Of a DNA stretch of 64,000 nt, positions 33,347 through 41,040 are shown piece by piece. A model generated the notes under the pieces. That model ran no database searches and was not told the DNA's origin. It saw only the letters and a program-made list of their open reading frames with translations. The first letter of the stretch is position 1; the number at the start of each line of letters is the position of its first letter. The DNA comes from Sphingobacterium alkalisoli (GTDB taxonomy: Bacteria > Bacteroidota > Bacteroidia > Sphingobacteriales > Sphingobacteriaceae). The stretch lies in contig NZ_SUKA01000002.1 in the NCBI RefSeq assembly GCF_005049105.1, positions 310,001 to 374,000 of the forward strand. The letters run 5' to 3'. The position numbers were made by a program, and so were the translations under genes.

Positions 33347-35530
33347 ATGAATACACTTTCAATAGATCTTGAGTACTGCTTTGGAATTGGTAAATTCCAA
33401 CATGAATTTAAGTTTGCAGATAAGCAGACGAACACTTTCCTTATATATGCACCAAATGGCACAATGAAAACTTCTTTTGCCAAAACATTTGACTCGATAG
33501 CTAAAGATGATAAAAAAAATATGCCTCGGGATAGAGTGTATGAAATTAGAACATCTAGATATGATATATTGGTTGACGGTGAGCAGATTTTACCTGAAAG
33601 TATTTTGGTGATCAATGCTGAGAATGACGGAATAGATGGATCCAGTAAAATAAGTTCATTTATTGCAAGTAAAGAACTTAAACAAAAATACGATACTGTT
33701 TATTCGGAACTAGAGCTCCAAAAGACAGAGTTTATAAAAAAACTAAAGGCTGTGTCTCAAAGTTACGATTGTGAAAAGGAGATAATGGAAACATTTTCAG
33801 AGAATCATAAAGACACTTTCTTTGATGTAGTAGAACGTGCATTTCGAAATGGCGCGAGTACAATTGGTAAATATAACTTCAGGTATAATGATATTTTCGA
33901 TAGAAAGGAAAACGTCAAAAAGTTTTTGGATAAGAATACTGCTGTATTAGACAAATATATGTCAGATTACAAGGTCTTGTTAGCAAACTCTAAGTTTTTC
34001 AAAGAAGCAGATGGTAAGTCCTTTGGAACCTATCAAGCTAATGAATTGTTAAAATCAATAGAGGACAATTCTTTTTTTGATGCTGGGCATAAGTTTGTAT
34101 TGGAGGATGATACCGAAATTTTCAATTTCCAACAGTTGCAAGACGTCGTTAAGCAGGAAATCGAAAGAATTGTAAATGATGTTAAATTAAAGGCTTCTTT
34201 CGAGAAAGTCGATAAGGCTATAGCATCAAATGTTGAGCTCAGAGCCTTCAAGAAAGTCATCGAGAAAGAGAATTTATTGCTTGTAGAATTAAAAGATTAT
34301 GACGCTTTCAAGGAAAAGGTGTGGGTTAGTTTTTTGAGTGAGTTAGAATCCGAAACAAAGAGCTTAATCGATTTCTATTTATCTAAAAAGTCTGAATTAG
34401 AGAAAATTGTTGAGGAAGCTAAGAAGGAGTCAGCGTTATGGACACAAATTATCGATAAATTCAATAATCGTTTCTATGTTCCTTTTAAAGTGGTATTAAC
34501 GAATCATGATGATATAGTTTTAAAACAGCAAACTGCAAGTTTAGATTTCCTCTATTCGGATGGCACCGAACCATTAGCTGTAAATAAAAGAAAAGAAGAT
34601 CTTTTAAATATATTAAGCCGAGGGGAACGGAGAGCGTATTTCATTCTACAATTTTTATTTGAAATAGAATCGAGGAAAAGTAGTGCTGTTGAGCAACTTT
34701 TAGTTTTTGACGATGTGGCCGATTCTTTTGATTACAAAAACAAGTATGCCATTATTGAATACATTAATGAATTGCATTTGTCAAACACTTTTAAGATTTT
34801 GATTCTTACTCATAACTTTGATTTTTATAGGACAATATCCTCTCGTCTAAATTTGTACAGGCAATCGTCAATGGCAATTGGAGACGATCAGAGGAATATA
34901 TTTCTAAAAGATGGATTATATATGAATGATGTTTTTAAGACTTATCTCAAGAATATAGACAATCCTAAGGTGTTTATCAGCTTAATTACATTTGTTAGAA
35001 ATATAATCGATTATACTGATTCGAATAAGTGTGATGATTATGATAAATTGACTAGTTGCCTGCATTTTAAAGAGAATTCCGATAAGATTTTAGTAAGCGA
35101 CTTACTAACTCTATATAAGAATAGATTTAGTAAAGTCGCAGAGACAGAGATCCCTTTTGAAGAAAGTGCGAAAATCCAAGATTTTATATTTGAGGTTGCT
35201 AATAGTATTATTAAAGAGGGTAGTATTGACCAAATAAATTTGGAGAATAAAATTATTTTGGCAATTGCGTCTAGGCTTAGAGCTGAGCGATACATGATAT
35301 CCAAATTGCCTGATCTAGATTTAAAGATTCTTGATTATAACCAAACTAGAAAATTGACAGCAGCATATCAGCAGAAATATCCAGATAGTTCTAACCTCGG
35401 TATTATTGGTAGAGTAAACTTAATGACACCTGAGAATATCCATGTCAACTCTTTTATGTATGAGCCACTATTAGATATGTCCGTTTTTCACTTAGTAGAT
35501 ACATATAAAGCGGTTTTAGTTTTAAAGTAA
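33347..35530 (+). CDS. ABC/SMC-like ATPase with atypical Walker A (727 aa), candidate defence protein
   Basis: N-terminal Walker A reads APNGTMKTSFAKTF (K41): the usual GK is MK, yet the K-T pair and preceding loop remain. Coiled coil about residues 110-150 and 330-360. ABC signature LSRGERRAYF (~421-430), Walker B QLLVFDDVADSFD (~450-462) and switch His LILTHNFDFY (~487). The C-terminal 200 residues are helical and unassigned. This resembles AAA_13/PrrC-RloC-type ATPases, many of which act in phage exclusion, but I see no nuclease domain. Context: SbcCD upstream, WYL regulator downstream. Confidence 0.7.
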   Translation: MNTLSIDLEYCFGIGKFQHEFKFADKQTNTFLIYAPNGTMKTSFAKTFDSIAKDDKKNMPRDRVYEIRTSRYDILVDGEQILPESILVINAENDGIDGSSKISSFIASKELKQKYDTVYSELELQKTEFIKKLKAVSQSYDCEKEIMETFSENHKDTFFDVVERAFRNGASTIGKYNFRYNDIFDRKENVKKFLDKNTAVLDKYMSDYKVLLANSKFFKEADGKSFGTYQANELLKSIEDNSFFDAGHKFVLEDDTEIFNFQQLQDVVKQEIERIVNDVKLKASFEKVDKAIASNVELRAFKKVIEKENLLLVELKDYDAFKEKVWVSFLSELESETKSLIDFYLSKKSELEKIVEEAKKESALWTQIIDKFNNRFYVPFKVVLTNHDDIVLKQQTASLDFLYSDGTEPLAVNKRKEDLLNILSRGERRAYFILQFLFEIESRKSSAVEQLLVFDDVADSFDYKNKYAIIEYINELHLSNTFKILILTHNFDFYRTISSRLNLYRQSSMAIGDDQRNIFLKDGLYMNDVFKTYLKNIDNPKVFISLITFVRNIIDYTDSNKCDDYDKLTSCLHFKENSDKILVSDLLTLYKNRFSKVAETEIPFEESAKIQDFIFEVANSIIKEGSIDQINLENKIILAIASRLRAERYMISKLPDLDLKILDYNQTRKLTAAYQQKYPDSSNLGIIGRVNLMTPENIHVNSFMYEPLLDMSVFHLVDTYKAVLVLK

Positions 35531-35626
35531 TTTTTAAAAGGCTCAGAAAATACTTATCTTAGTAGCGTACAGGACTCGTGGAGATTTAGAGAATTAAGAT
35601 TATTTAATAATCTAAAATTTTACGCG

Positions 35627-35758
35627 ATGAAAAATTGTGCAACATGTAGTGGCCATAGGCCTGTTTTTGTTAGATCTTATACTAGAATACGGTACGGCCG
35701 TCTAGAGAACGTAAGTCAACATTGTAGATCCTATCCCGGTCAGCTTACATTATTTTAA
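35627..35758 (+). CDS. 43-aa Cys-containing small protein
   Basis: Starts MKNCATCSGHRPVFVRSYTR and continues IRYGRLENVSQHCRSYPGQL. CxxC plus one further Cys and a basic centre suggest a small metal or nucleic-acid-binding protein, or the end of a longer lost gene. Positioned 96 bp after the ABC ATPase and ending inside a terminator stem, which supports it as a transcribed unit. Below usual ORF length. Confidence 0.4.
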   Translation: MKNCATCSGHRPVFVRSYTRIRYGRLENVSQHCRSYPGQLTLF

Positions 35759-35784
35759 AAGCAAGGTTATTACCTTGCTTTTAT
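35757..35784 (+). terminator. rho-independent terminator (bidirectional)
   Basis: AAAAGCAAGG pairs with CCTTGCTTTT around TTATTA; T-run after. It can end the plus-strand unit, and lies 70 bp beyond the 3' end of the WYL gene on the other strand. Confidence 0.85.
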
Positions 35785-35855
35785 CTTATAAAGCGAGAGT
35801 TGATTCACTATGATAATCCAAACTAGGATAGATTCGCTACACTAGAAATGTTTGT

Positions 35856-36878
35856 TTATGAATTAGATGTATCCAAATAATTCTTCATCATTGCATCCGC
35901 ACGGTGCTTGATTTTGTTTCTGAAGCTTTCTGGAGATAATACTTTCGTTTGCTCGCCGTAGGATAAGATTAATGTTTCTAGTTCAAAATTGGGTATCACT
36001 TCGATTTCGATGATTAGGCCAGTCTCATTATTCGATATTTTTCTTAGTGACCCATGAAGCGGTTTTGAGATCACATATGGAGCAGCAGCAGGACTAAACC
36101 ACAATCTAATTTTTTCTACACTTTTGGACTCAAACGAGACGCCAACAATGTCTTCAAAATATTCTTCGAAATTCCATTCTGTGTTTTCTATATATGTGTG
36201 CTTACCTTCGTCTATGGACAATATACGGTCTAGTGCTAGATTGGTCAGATTTGGATATCCTTTATTTCTGCCAAACAAGAACCATCGATTATTATATTCA
36301 CGAAGGTGATAGGGAGATATGTCAAAAGCTGTCTCCTTCTCATTTTTAAAAGATTGGTAGCGAATATGTAGAGTCGATTTGTTGAGTATAGCATGAAATA
36401 GCCTACCTAGGTTTTCTATCCCCTTGAGGTATCTATTGTTATCGTGGCTCATTATCAGCTGATCTGTCTTTTCGAGGAAAAAAGTTTCTTCTAACTTTGT
36501 GCCAAGTTCCTGCACCCAGCCCATCTGAGGAAGTCCCTCGATCTTTGATAAGGTTTCCAGCGCATTTTTTAATTGTTGTATATCTGCAGCATTCAAGCTT
36601 TTGTTGTACAACTTGAATTCCGGGTCACTATATCTTACGTACGATTTTCCATACTTCTTATAAGACTCTATAGGGGCATTTCCCCCTTCAGGGCTACGGA
36701 GATGCTGTATGTCTCCACGCAATGTACGTATACTGATGCCACTATTCGCGCCGTTTATTTCTTGCAATTCCTTATTTATACAATCCAGTAGGTCATCGAA
36801 GCTATACCTTTTTTGCGGATTGGACAGGCAGTTGTCTATAATTCTGTGCCGTATCAGAGCTTGTTTGTTAGCAGCCAT
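35856..36878 (-). CDS. WYL-domain transcriptional regulator (340 aa)
   Basis: N-terminal winged-helix HTH residues 8-80 (SFDDLLDCINKELQEI, SIRTLRGDIQHLRSPEG), WYL domain about 150-250 (LHIRYQSFKNEKETAFDISP, YHLREYNNRWFLFGRNKGY, LALDRILSI) and a C-terminal WCX-like extension (IRLWFSPAAAPYVISKPLHG). The conserved residues appear as RWFLFG. WYL regulators sense nucleotides or DNA fragments and frequently control defence islands (BrxR/CapW class). Divergent from the small-gene operon at 36997; a palindrome lies in the gap. Confidence 0.85.
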   Translation of the reverse strand: MAANKQALIRHRIIDNCLSNPQKRYSFDDLLDCINKELQEINGANSGISIRTLRGDIQHLRSPEGGNAPIESYKKYGKSYVRYSDPEFKLYNKSLNAADIQQLKNALETLSKIEGLPQMGWVQELGTKLEETFFLEKTDQLIMSHDNNRYLKGIENLGRLFHAILNKSTLHIRYQSFKNEKETAFDISPYHLREYNNRWFLFGRNKGYPNLTNLALDRILSIDEGKHTYIENTEWNFEEYFEDIVGVSFESKSVEKIRLWFSPAAAPYVISKPLHGSLRKISNNETGLIIEIEVIPNFELETLILSYGEQTKVLSPESFRNKIKHRADAMMKNYLDTSNS

Positions 36879-36917
36879 ATTTTAAGGTAATCGATTTTTT
36901 TTAAAGATAATCATTAC

Positions 36918-36936
36918 TGTGCAAATAGATTGCATA
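36918..36936. promoter_or_regulatory. palindromic operator candidate, site 1
   Basis: TGTGCAA-ATAGA-TTGCATA, in the 118-bp gap between the divergent WYL gene and the 57-aa gene. A nearly identical site, TGTGCAA-ATACG-TTGCACA, occurs at 38658. A likely binding site for the WYL regulator or another dimeric regulator. Confidence 0.5.
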
Positions 36937-36996
36937 GTGGTATGATAGTTTTGTATGCAAGTAGTCAATGAAGTCTGCTTTTAAATAAAATTAACT

Positions 36997-37170
36997 ATGG
37001 CAACAAATCCGCCAAAAGGAGATGGGCATCGCAATGGAGCCGTGCGAAGCCGCAGTCAGGTGAATAATCCTACGACTGGACAATGGGTCAAGCGCGATGC
37101 TGACACAGGGAGATTTATGGACGTTAAAAAGGATGGCACACCTTTCAAAGGTGTCAGAAAGGAGAAGTAA
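36997..37170 (+). CDS. conserved small protein (57 aa, MATNPPKGDGHRNGAV type)
   Basis: Starts MATNPPKGDGHRNGAVRSRS, then NNPTTGQWVKRDADTGRF and ends DGTPFKGVRKEK. I recognise this as a widespread small basic protein of Bacteroidota, commonly found near defence and mobile genes; function unknown. Intact and in one unit with the next gene (one base between stop and ATG). Confidence 0.75.
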   Translation: MATNPPKGDGHRNGAVRSRSQVNNPTTGQWVKRDADTGRFMDVKKDGTPFKGVRKEK

Positions 37171-37171
37171 A

Positions 37172-37378
37172 ATGGACAAGTATTACGTAAACAACACCGC
37201 ACAGTTCAATGGTGACCATGAAGTGCATAAGCAAGGGTGTTATTGGCTCGGTCAAGCCAACAGTGTGAAAGACCTAGGGTATCACAGCAGTTGTTATTCG
37301 GCTGTTCGAGAAGCTAAAAAGTATTATACTAAAACTAATGGTTGTGCGACCTGTGCGAACGCATGTCACACGAGTTAA
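37172..37378 (+). CDS. small Cys/His-rich protein (68 aa)
   Basis: ATG at 37172 (MDKYYVNNTAQFNGDHEVHK), directly after the stop of the 57-aa gene; a longer frame upstream overlaps that gene. Contains HKQGCYWL, SSCYSAV and a C-terminal NGCATCANACHTS, giving five Cys and several His, suggesting metal binding. Known as a conserved companion of the preceding small protein. Followed by a terminator at 37421. Confidence 0.7.
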   Translation: MDKYYVNNTAQFNGDHEVHKQGCYWLGQANSVKDLGYHSSCYSAVREAKKYYTKTNGCATCANACHTS

Positions 37379-37420
37379 CATTATCTAGTAACAACAGATT
37401 TTCATGAAAAACAACTGACT

Positions 37421-37450
37421 GCCCCTTCGATGAGGAGGGGCTTTATTCTT
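37421..37450 (+). terminator. rho-independent terminator
   Basis: GCCCCT pairs with AGGGGC around TCGATGAGG, followed by TTTATTCTTT. Ends the two-gene small-protein operon. Confidence 0.75.
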
Positions 37451-37517
37451 TCATCCATTGTTTTATCCTAAAAAATTACGTATTTTGTATCCGCAAACAA
37501 TTTTCAATAATTCGACG

Positions 37518-38108
37518 ATGAGCCAGCCGCATATCTATACCAAAGACGATATTGCCAAAATTGGCAATACACTTGTTTATTTTGCAGAGCGTGTGCCGGA
37601 TCTGTCTAAGACCAAGTTGTTAAAGCTGGTTTACCTTCTGGAAGAGACCTCGATCCGCAAATGTGCGCGTCCTTTCTTAAATCTAGACTTTGAAGTCTGG
37701 AAACTTGGCCCGGTTGCTAAAGATTTGTTTTCCGACTTAAGTTCTACCGAGCAATATATGCTCAAAGATTATATACGAACACATCCAGAGGAAGAGGGTA
37801 GGACATATGTTTCCGCCATTCAAGATTTCGAAGATGACGAGTTTTCCGATACAGAACTTTCTATATTGGACGATGTTATTGATAAGTTTGGACACCTTAC
37901 GGCCAAAGAATTGGTTGGGCTTACCCATAGTCCACATTCACCTTGGACAATGACTGCCAAGCAGGAAGGTGTTTTGGATGATTTGTTGAATGAGCGGGTT
38001 ATCACTACGGACTTTAAGATTGACTTCAATACGTTGCTAGACGAAAAAGGGCAAGAGGCCTATGCACAGCATCTCGAATATTTGAATGCTTCAAAATCCT
38101 TAAAATAA
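37518..38108 (+). CDS. Panacea-domain antitoxin (SocA/DUF4065-like)
   Basis: ATG at 37518 (MSQPHIYTKDDIAKIGNTLV) preferred over the 20-codon longer frame. Panacea features: FAERVPDLSKTKLLKLVYLL, FEVWKLGPVAKDLFSDL, and ELVGLTHSPHSPW. Panacea domains are antitoxins able to neutralise many unrelated toxins placed next to them (PanAT systems). The neighbour is seven bases downstream, so these form a typical pair. Confidence 0.8.
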   Translation: MSQPHIYTKDDIAKIGNTLVYFAERVPDLSKTKLLKLVYLLEETSIRKCARPFLNLDFEVWKLGPVAKDLFSDLSSTEQYMLKDYIRTHPEEEGRTYVSAIQDFEDDEFSDTELSILDDVIDKFGHLTAKELVGLTHSPHSPWTMTAKQEGVLDDLLNERVITTDFKIDFNTLLDEKGQEAYAQHLEYLNASKSLK

Positions 38109-38115
38109 TGCGCTT

Positions 38116-38556
38116 ATGTTTACTCCTGGAAACATACTCTATTTTACGCCGTTTTATTTTAAGAACGGTGCCGCCAGTAAAAACAAGTACTTTATCGTAC
38201 TGAAAGATATCGATGGTCAATTAATCTTGGCATCTTTGCCTACTAGCAAAATCTATCTTCCCCATCGCGTTCCCGAAGATCATGGCTGTGTCGAAGTGCC
38301 TGAGGGTTGTATCAACTGCTATCTTTTTGTTCGGGATCGCATAATCGGGAAGAACGGCTTTACATTCCCCGTACTTACCGCCATATATGGGCAGGAGATC
38401 GATATGTATGATAAACATGTTATACAAGATCAGTATCCATTGGAAAATGTCCATTATAAAGTTCTTGATTGTTTGTTGCCTAATGAACTGGACGAAGTAT
38501 TGTATTGCTTGCGCAATTCCAGTTCGGTAAAGCGTAAATACAAGAAGATTTTATAA
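38116..38556 (+). CDS. putative PanT toxin partner of Panacea gene (146 aa)
   Basis: Starts FTPGNILYFTPFYFKNG and continues SKNKYFIVLKDIDGQLILAS, recalling the N-terminal barrel of PemK/MazF-type proteins (G.I..F.P......K...VL), followed by an unassigned C-terminal half (VHYKVLDCLLPNELDEVL). No established toxin family matches confidently. Role as the toxin is inferred from pairing with Panacea. The MazF-like resemblance is weak. Confidence 0.55.
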   Translation: MFTPGNILYFTPFYFKNGAASKNKYFIVLKDIDGQLILASLPTSKIYLPHRVPEDHGCVEVPEGCINCYLFVRDRIIGKNGFTFPVLTAIYGQEIDMYDKHVIQDQYPLENVHYKVLDCLLPNELDEVLYCLRNSSSVKRKYKKIL

Positions 38557-38657
38557 CTCACAAGATATTTGAGTGAATATCCCATAAACCCTCCATAAAT
38601 ACTCTTGTAATTTTCTTTAAACTCATTAGAGAATCGTTTTCTTCCTTTTTATTACAA

Positions 38658-38676
38658 TGTGCAAATACGTTGCACA
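38658..38676. promoter_or_regulatory. palindromic operator candidate, site 2
   Basis: TGTGCAA-ATACG-TTGCACA, a perfect 7-bp inverted repeat with 5-bp spacer. Preceded by ATTACAA, as site 1 is preceded by ATTAC. It lies 43 bp upstream of a short start-codon fragment (38719) that appears to be a cut-off gene. Confidence 0.5.
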
Positions 38677-38718
38677 CGCCCTCTAGAAATTTGTCTTATA
38701 AATTTTAATAATTGGCAT

Positions 38719-38793
38719 ATGAATAAAAATTACAGACAACTAGTGGGGCTTAATTTCACTTTCCTTGTCTTTTTTAGTTGGCGGCTCAATTAA
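38719..38793 (+). pseudogene. 5' end of a lost gene (24 codons)
   Basis: ATG followed by NKNYRQLVGLNFTFLVFFSW and a stop. Only the first eight or so residues look like protein; then the DNA changes into the attC-like region. Suggests a gene under the palindrome at 38658 was interrupted by insertion of the cassette-like array. Confidence 0.3.
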
Positions 38794-38842
38794 TGGAATA
38801 AATTCAATTGTGTTCATTTTATTACGTTTGTTTTTAAATATC

Positions 38843-38973
38843 GTCTAAGGTTTCCGGCTTTGCGATGGTGGGGCAACCGAAGTACAAATCTGTTTTTTTG
38901 TGCAAAAGTTCAATCGAAGAGTTGCCATTGAACTTTGCAGTTTGGCCCCGCTTTTCCAATACCTTGTTAGCGG
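38843..38973. repeat. attC-like inverted-repeat element 3 (weak)
   Basis: Arms CTAAGGTTTCCGGCTTTGCG...GGGGC and GGCCCCGCTTTTCC...ACCTTGTTAGCGG are partly complementary; the right arm ends TTGTTAGCGG. Less regular than elements 1 and 2. Follows the 3' end of the 113-aa gene within 17 bases. Confidence 0.4.
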
Positions 38974-38990
38974 TTCGGTTTTTATTTCAT

Positions 38991-39332
38991 CTAGTAGTCT
39001 GCAATATCAAGCTTTTTAAATAATGTTTGAAATAAATTAAGTGCTTCAAGTTGTGGTTTCAAGTTAGGTGAACATTTTATTTTAATGTGAATCATATCAC
39101 TTCCTTCTTCATCATCATATGCAAGATTTAGACTTATACTATTTAGCTTGCCATTCAACTTATGTGTAATCCACTGATTCTTTTCGTCATTTGTTCCTTG
39201 AAGCTCTAGCTTAAGAATTTTGATTTCTTCCTCCCCAATTTTATAGTCTATTAAATAAGAAAGCATTGTCAAAACGCCAACTAATTTGTCGCTCCAAAAC
39301 CAAAATCCGTATTCAATTTGTTTATTAAACAT
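38991..39332 (-). CDS. hypothetical protein (113 aa) in cassette-like unit 3
   Basis: Acidic soluble protein: MFNKQIEYGFWFWSDKLVGV, LKLELQGTNDEKNQWITHKL, NLAYDDEEGSDMIHIKIKC. No known family. Flanked on both sides by attC-like inverted repeats (39370-39471 and 38843-38973) and transcribed in the same direction as its neighbours, as for integron cassette genes. Confidence 0.55.
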   Translation of the reverse strand: MFNKQIEYGFWFWSDKLVGVLTMLSYLIDYKIGEEEIKILKLELQGTNDEKNQWITHKLNGKLNSISLNLAYDDEEGSDMIHIKIKCSPNLKPQLEALNLFQTLFKKLDIADY

Positions 39333-39369
39333 TTTTAAAACTGTAATTAGATGCGTTTGACTTTAAACT

Positions 39370-39471
39370 GACCGCTAACTTTCTGGGACTTTGCGTTCGG
39401 TAAATAAAAGCGGTAAACTTTCGGCTACCACGCCACCCCGTCTGACGCAAAACCCTTATTATGCGATCGGC
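39370..39471. repeat. attC-like inverted-repeat element 2
   Basis: Left arm GACCGCTAACTTTCTGGGAC then TTTGCGTTCGG; right arm TGACGCAAAACCC then TTATTATGCGATCGGC. The arms are imperfectly complementary over ~28 bases around a ~42-nt centre. Outer boxes CGCTAAC and TTATGCG resemble attC R boxes. The 191-aa gene stops two bases from the right arm. Confidence 0.5.
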
Positions 39472-39473
39472 AT

Positions 39474-40049
39474 TTATTCATTGCCCATTTTAAATATTCT
39501 TGAATAGTCACCGAATTCGGTGTCCTGTAGTTTTTCTTCAATTACTTTTTTCGCAATTTCAAAGTCAACTACTATACAACCAACTTCCATTGTTCCGCTT
39601 CCAGTACTTCCTCCGTCTGTATGTCCAAGTCCTGTCCAACCTAAAATTTCGTCCATTTTTTCTTCAAGTCGGTGTCGTTTGTCAAGGTCTTGTTCAGTTC
39701 CAAAGCCGTCAATTTTATATTCTATTTCTAAAAATGCGTAATTGTCTTCGTCAAATTCTGCGTAATCTTCTTTTAGTTTCTCGTCAATTTCTTTTTGAAC
39801 AGTTTTACGGAAATTTGAAAAAAGTCCGCTCTTAACTTCCTTGTTTTGTCCAGTTTGTCCAACAATTCCCCAATGAACTATTGCGGTTTTTTCGTCTTTT
39901 TCCCACGTCTCCCAATAGTGAAGTTGGTTGTCAATTAGTTTATAAAGTTTAAGCATACTATTTGAATTTTCTGTTGTCTGTTTATTGTCTGTCGAACAAG
40001 CAAAAAAGGTCAAGGTTAATATTGTCAATATGTAAATTCTCATCTTCAC
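39474..40049 (-). CDS. lipoprotein with WGR-like segment (191 aa) in cassette-like unit 2
   Basis: Lipoprotein signal MRIYILTILTLTFFACS (Cys ~18). The mature part starts MLKLYKLIDNQLHYWETWEK then TAIVHWGIVGQTGQNKEV, matching the W(G)...G..G....K pattern of WGR-like domains. Ends with GSTGSGTMEVGCIVVDFEIA. Periplasmic or surface-bound, function unknown. Flanked by attC-like elements 1 and 2. Confidence 0.6.
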   Translation of the reverse strand: MKMRIYILTILTLTFFACSTDNKQTTENSNSMLKLYKLIDNQLHYWETWEKDEKTAIVHWGIVGQTGQNKEVKSGLFSNFRKTVQKEIDEKLKEDYAEFDEDNYAFLEIEYKIDGFGTEQDLDKRHRLEEKMDEILGWTGLGHTDGGSTGSGTMEVGCIVVDFEIAKKVIEEKLQDTEFGDYSRIFKMGNE

Positions 40050-40067
40050 GGTGTGGTCTTTTAAGCT

Positions 40068-40268
40068 GCCGTATAACGAGCCGCGGCTTGGCGACAGATT
40101 AGAACGCCCAAACTTTCAATTTTGCACTAGCCTGAGCAACAGCTTTTTATTATTTACTAAATTATAAAAAAAGGAAATATAAAAAGCTGTTGCGGATAAA
40201 AAAAACAGAAACTTTGATTTTATCCCTTAACCCGCCATTTCGCCAAGCCGATGTTGTTATAAGTTGGC
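40068..40268. repeat. attC-like inverted-repeat element 1 (clearest copy)
   Basis: Left arm GCCGTATAACGAG then CCGCGGCTTGGCGACAG; right arm TCGCCAAGCCGATG then TTGTTATAAGTTGGC. CGGCTTGGCGA pairs perfectly with TCGCCAAGCCG; the outer boxes TATAAC/GTTATA also pair. Inside lies a second inverted repeat (AACAGCTTTTTAT/ATAAAAAGCTGTT). The stop codon of the 40257 gene overlaps the right box, as is common for cassette genes. Confidence 0.6.
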
Positions 40269-40496
40269 ATTTTTTTTAGTTTCCATTTTTAAATTGTCTT
40301 TCGATTCAATAAGTTTTGTGTCGTTGTCCATTGTCTGCCATTTGAAAACACAAATGTTTTTGCTTTCGCATTCTGGGCGATTCCATAGCCATTCATTTCC
40401 GTTTGTCAAGGTAATGTTTGCATTTTGGATTAGGCTTTCAATTGCACTCCTTTTCTCAACTATTTGGTCAAGTGCAACAATGGTGTTCAAGTCCAA
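40257..40496 (-). pseudogene. 5'-truncated gene (cassette-like unit 1)
   Basis: 79 codons from a TTG with no ATG nearby; body DLNTIVALDQIVEKRSAIES, WLWNRPECESKNICVFKWQT. Probably the 3' part of a gene whose 5' end was lost at the junction near 40500, where the next operon ends. Its stop lies in the attC-like element. Confidence 0.45.
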
Positions 40497-40512
40497 GATT
40501 TAAGATGTGAAG

Positions 40513-41040
40513 TTAATTTCTTTTCAATTCTTCATATAGGCCGTAATATGACATTCTCCCCAATGGAGTTGCGACTTCGCTTTCATAAAGATCTTTTATC
40601 TGAGTAACCTTCAGGTTTTCTTCTATTCCAGCTCTCCACGCTCTCCATACATCTGTCGGAATACGTTTCTTAGTTTTCCATAAATACTCTTCTGCGCAAA
40701 GATTAAAATAATCGATTATCAAATTTCTCTGTTCCATAGTTAGCGAGATTGACTCGTCTGCCTTTAAACAATTGATTAGATCATTAAATCGCGTGTCGTA
40801 GCGATCATTAAATGATTTAAATAGTTCCTTGAATAAGATGTCATTTTCAATTTTTATTTTTAGACTTCCAAAGTAGAGTGTAGCTATGGATGCGAGTGCT
40901 CCAGCAAGAGCGGTAAAATTAATAACATCTAAAGTATAAATGGTAATAATACCTCCATACGCCATTGCAAATGCAAATGAAGCATAGTTGTAGCTCAAAA
41001 ACCGTAGTGTTTTGCGTAGAAAAATCTTAATCTTGTTCAT
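40513..41040 (-). CDS. membrane protein, third gene of nuclease-membrane operon
   Basis: Start taken at the second Met (MNKIKIFLRKTLRFLSYNYA), giving a 14-bp overlap with the upstream gene; the longer start at 41058 is possible. Two membrane helices near residues 20-40 and 45-60 (SFAFAMAYGGIITIYTLDVI, TALAGALASIATLYFG). A helical cytoplasmic tail of ~110 residues follows (RTRFNDLINCLKA-like, ending MSYYGLYEELKRN). No family with certainty; overall layout like DUF4760-type membrane proteins. Confidence 0.55.
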   Translation of the reverse strand: MNKIKIFLRKTLRFLSYNYASFAFAMAYGGIITIYTLDVINFTALAGALASIATLYFGSLKIKIENDILFKELFKSFNDRYDTRFNDLINCLKADESISLTMEQRNLIIDYFNLCAEEYLWKTKKRIPTDVWRAWRAGIEENLKVTQIKDLYESEVATPLGRMSYYGLYEELKRN

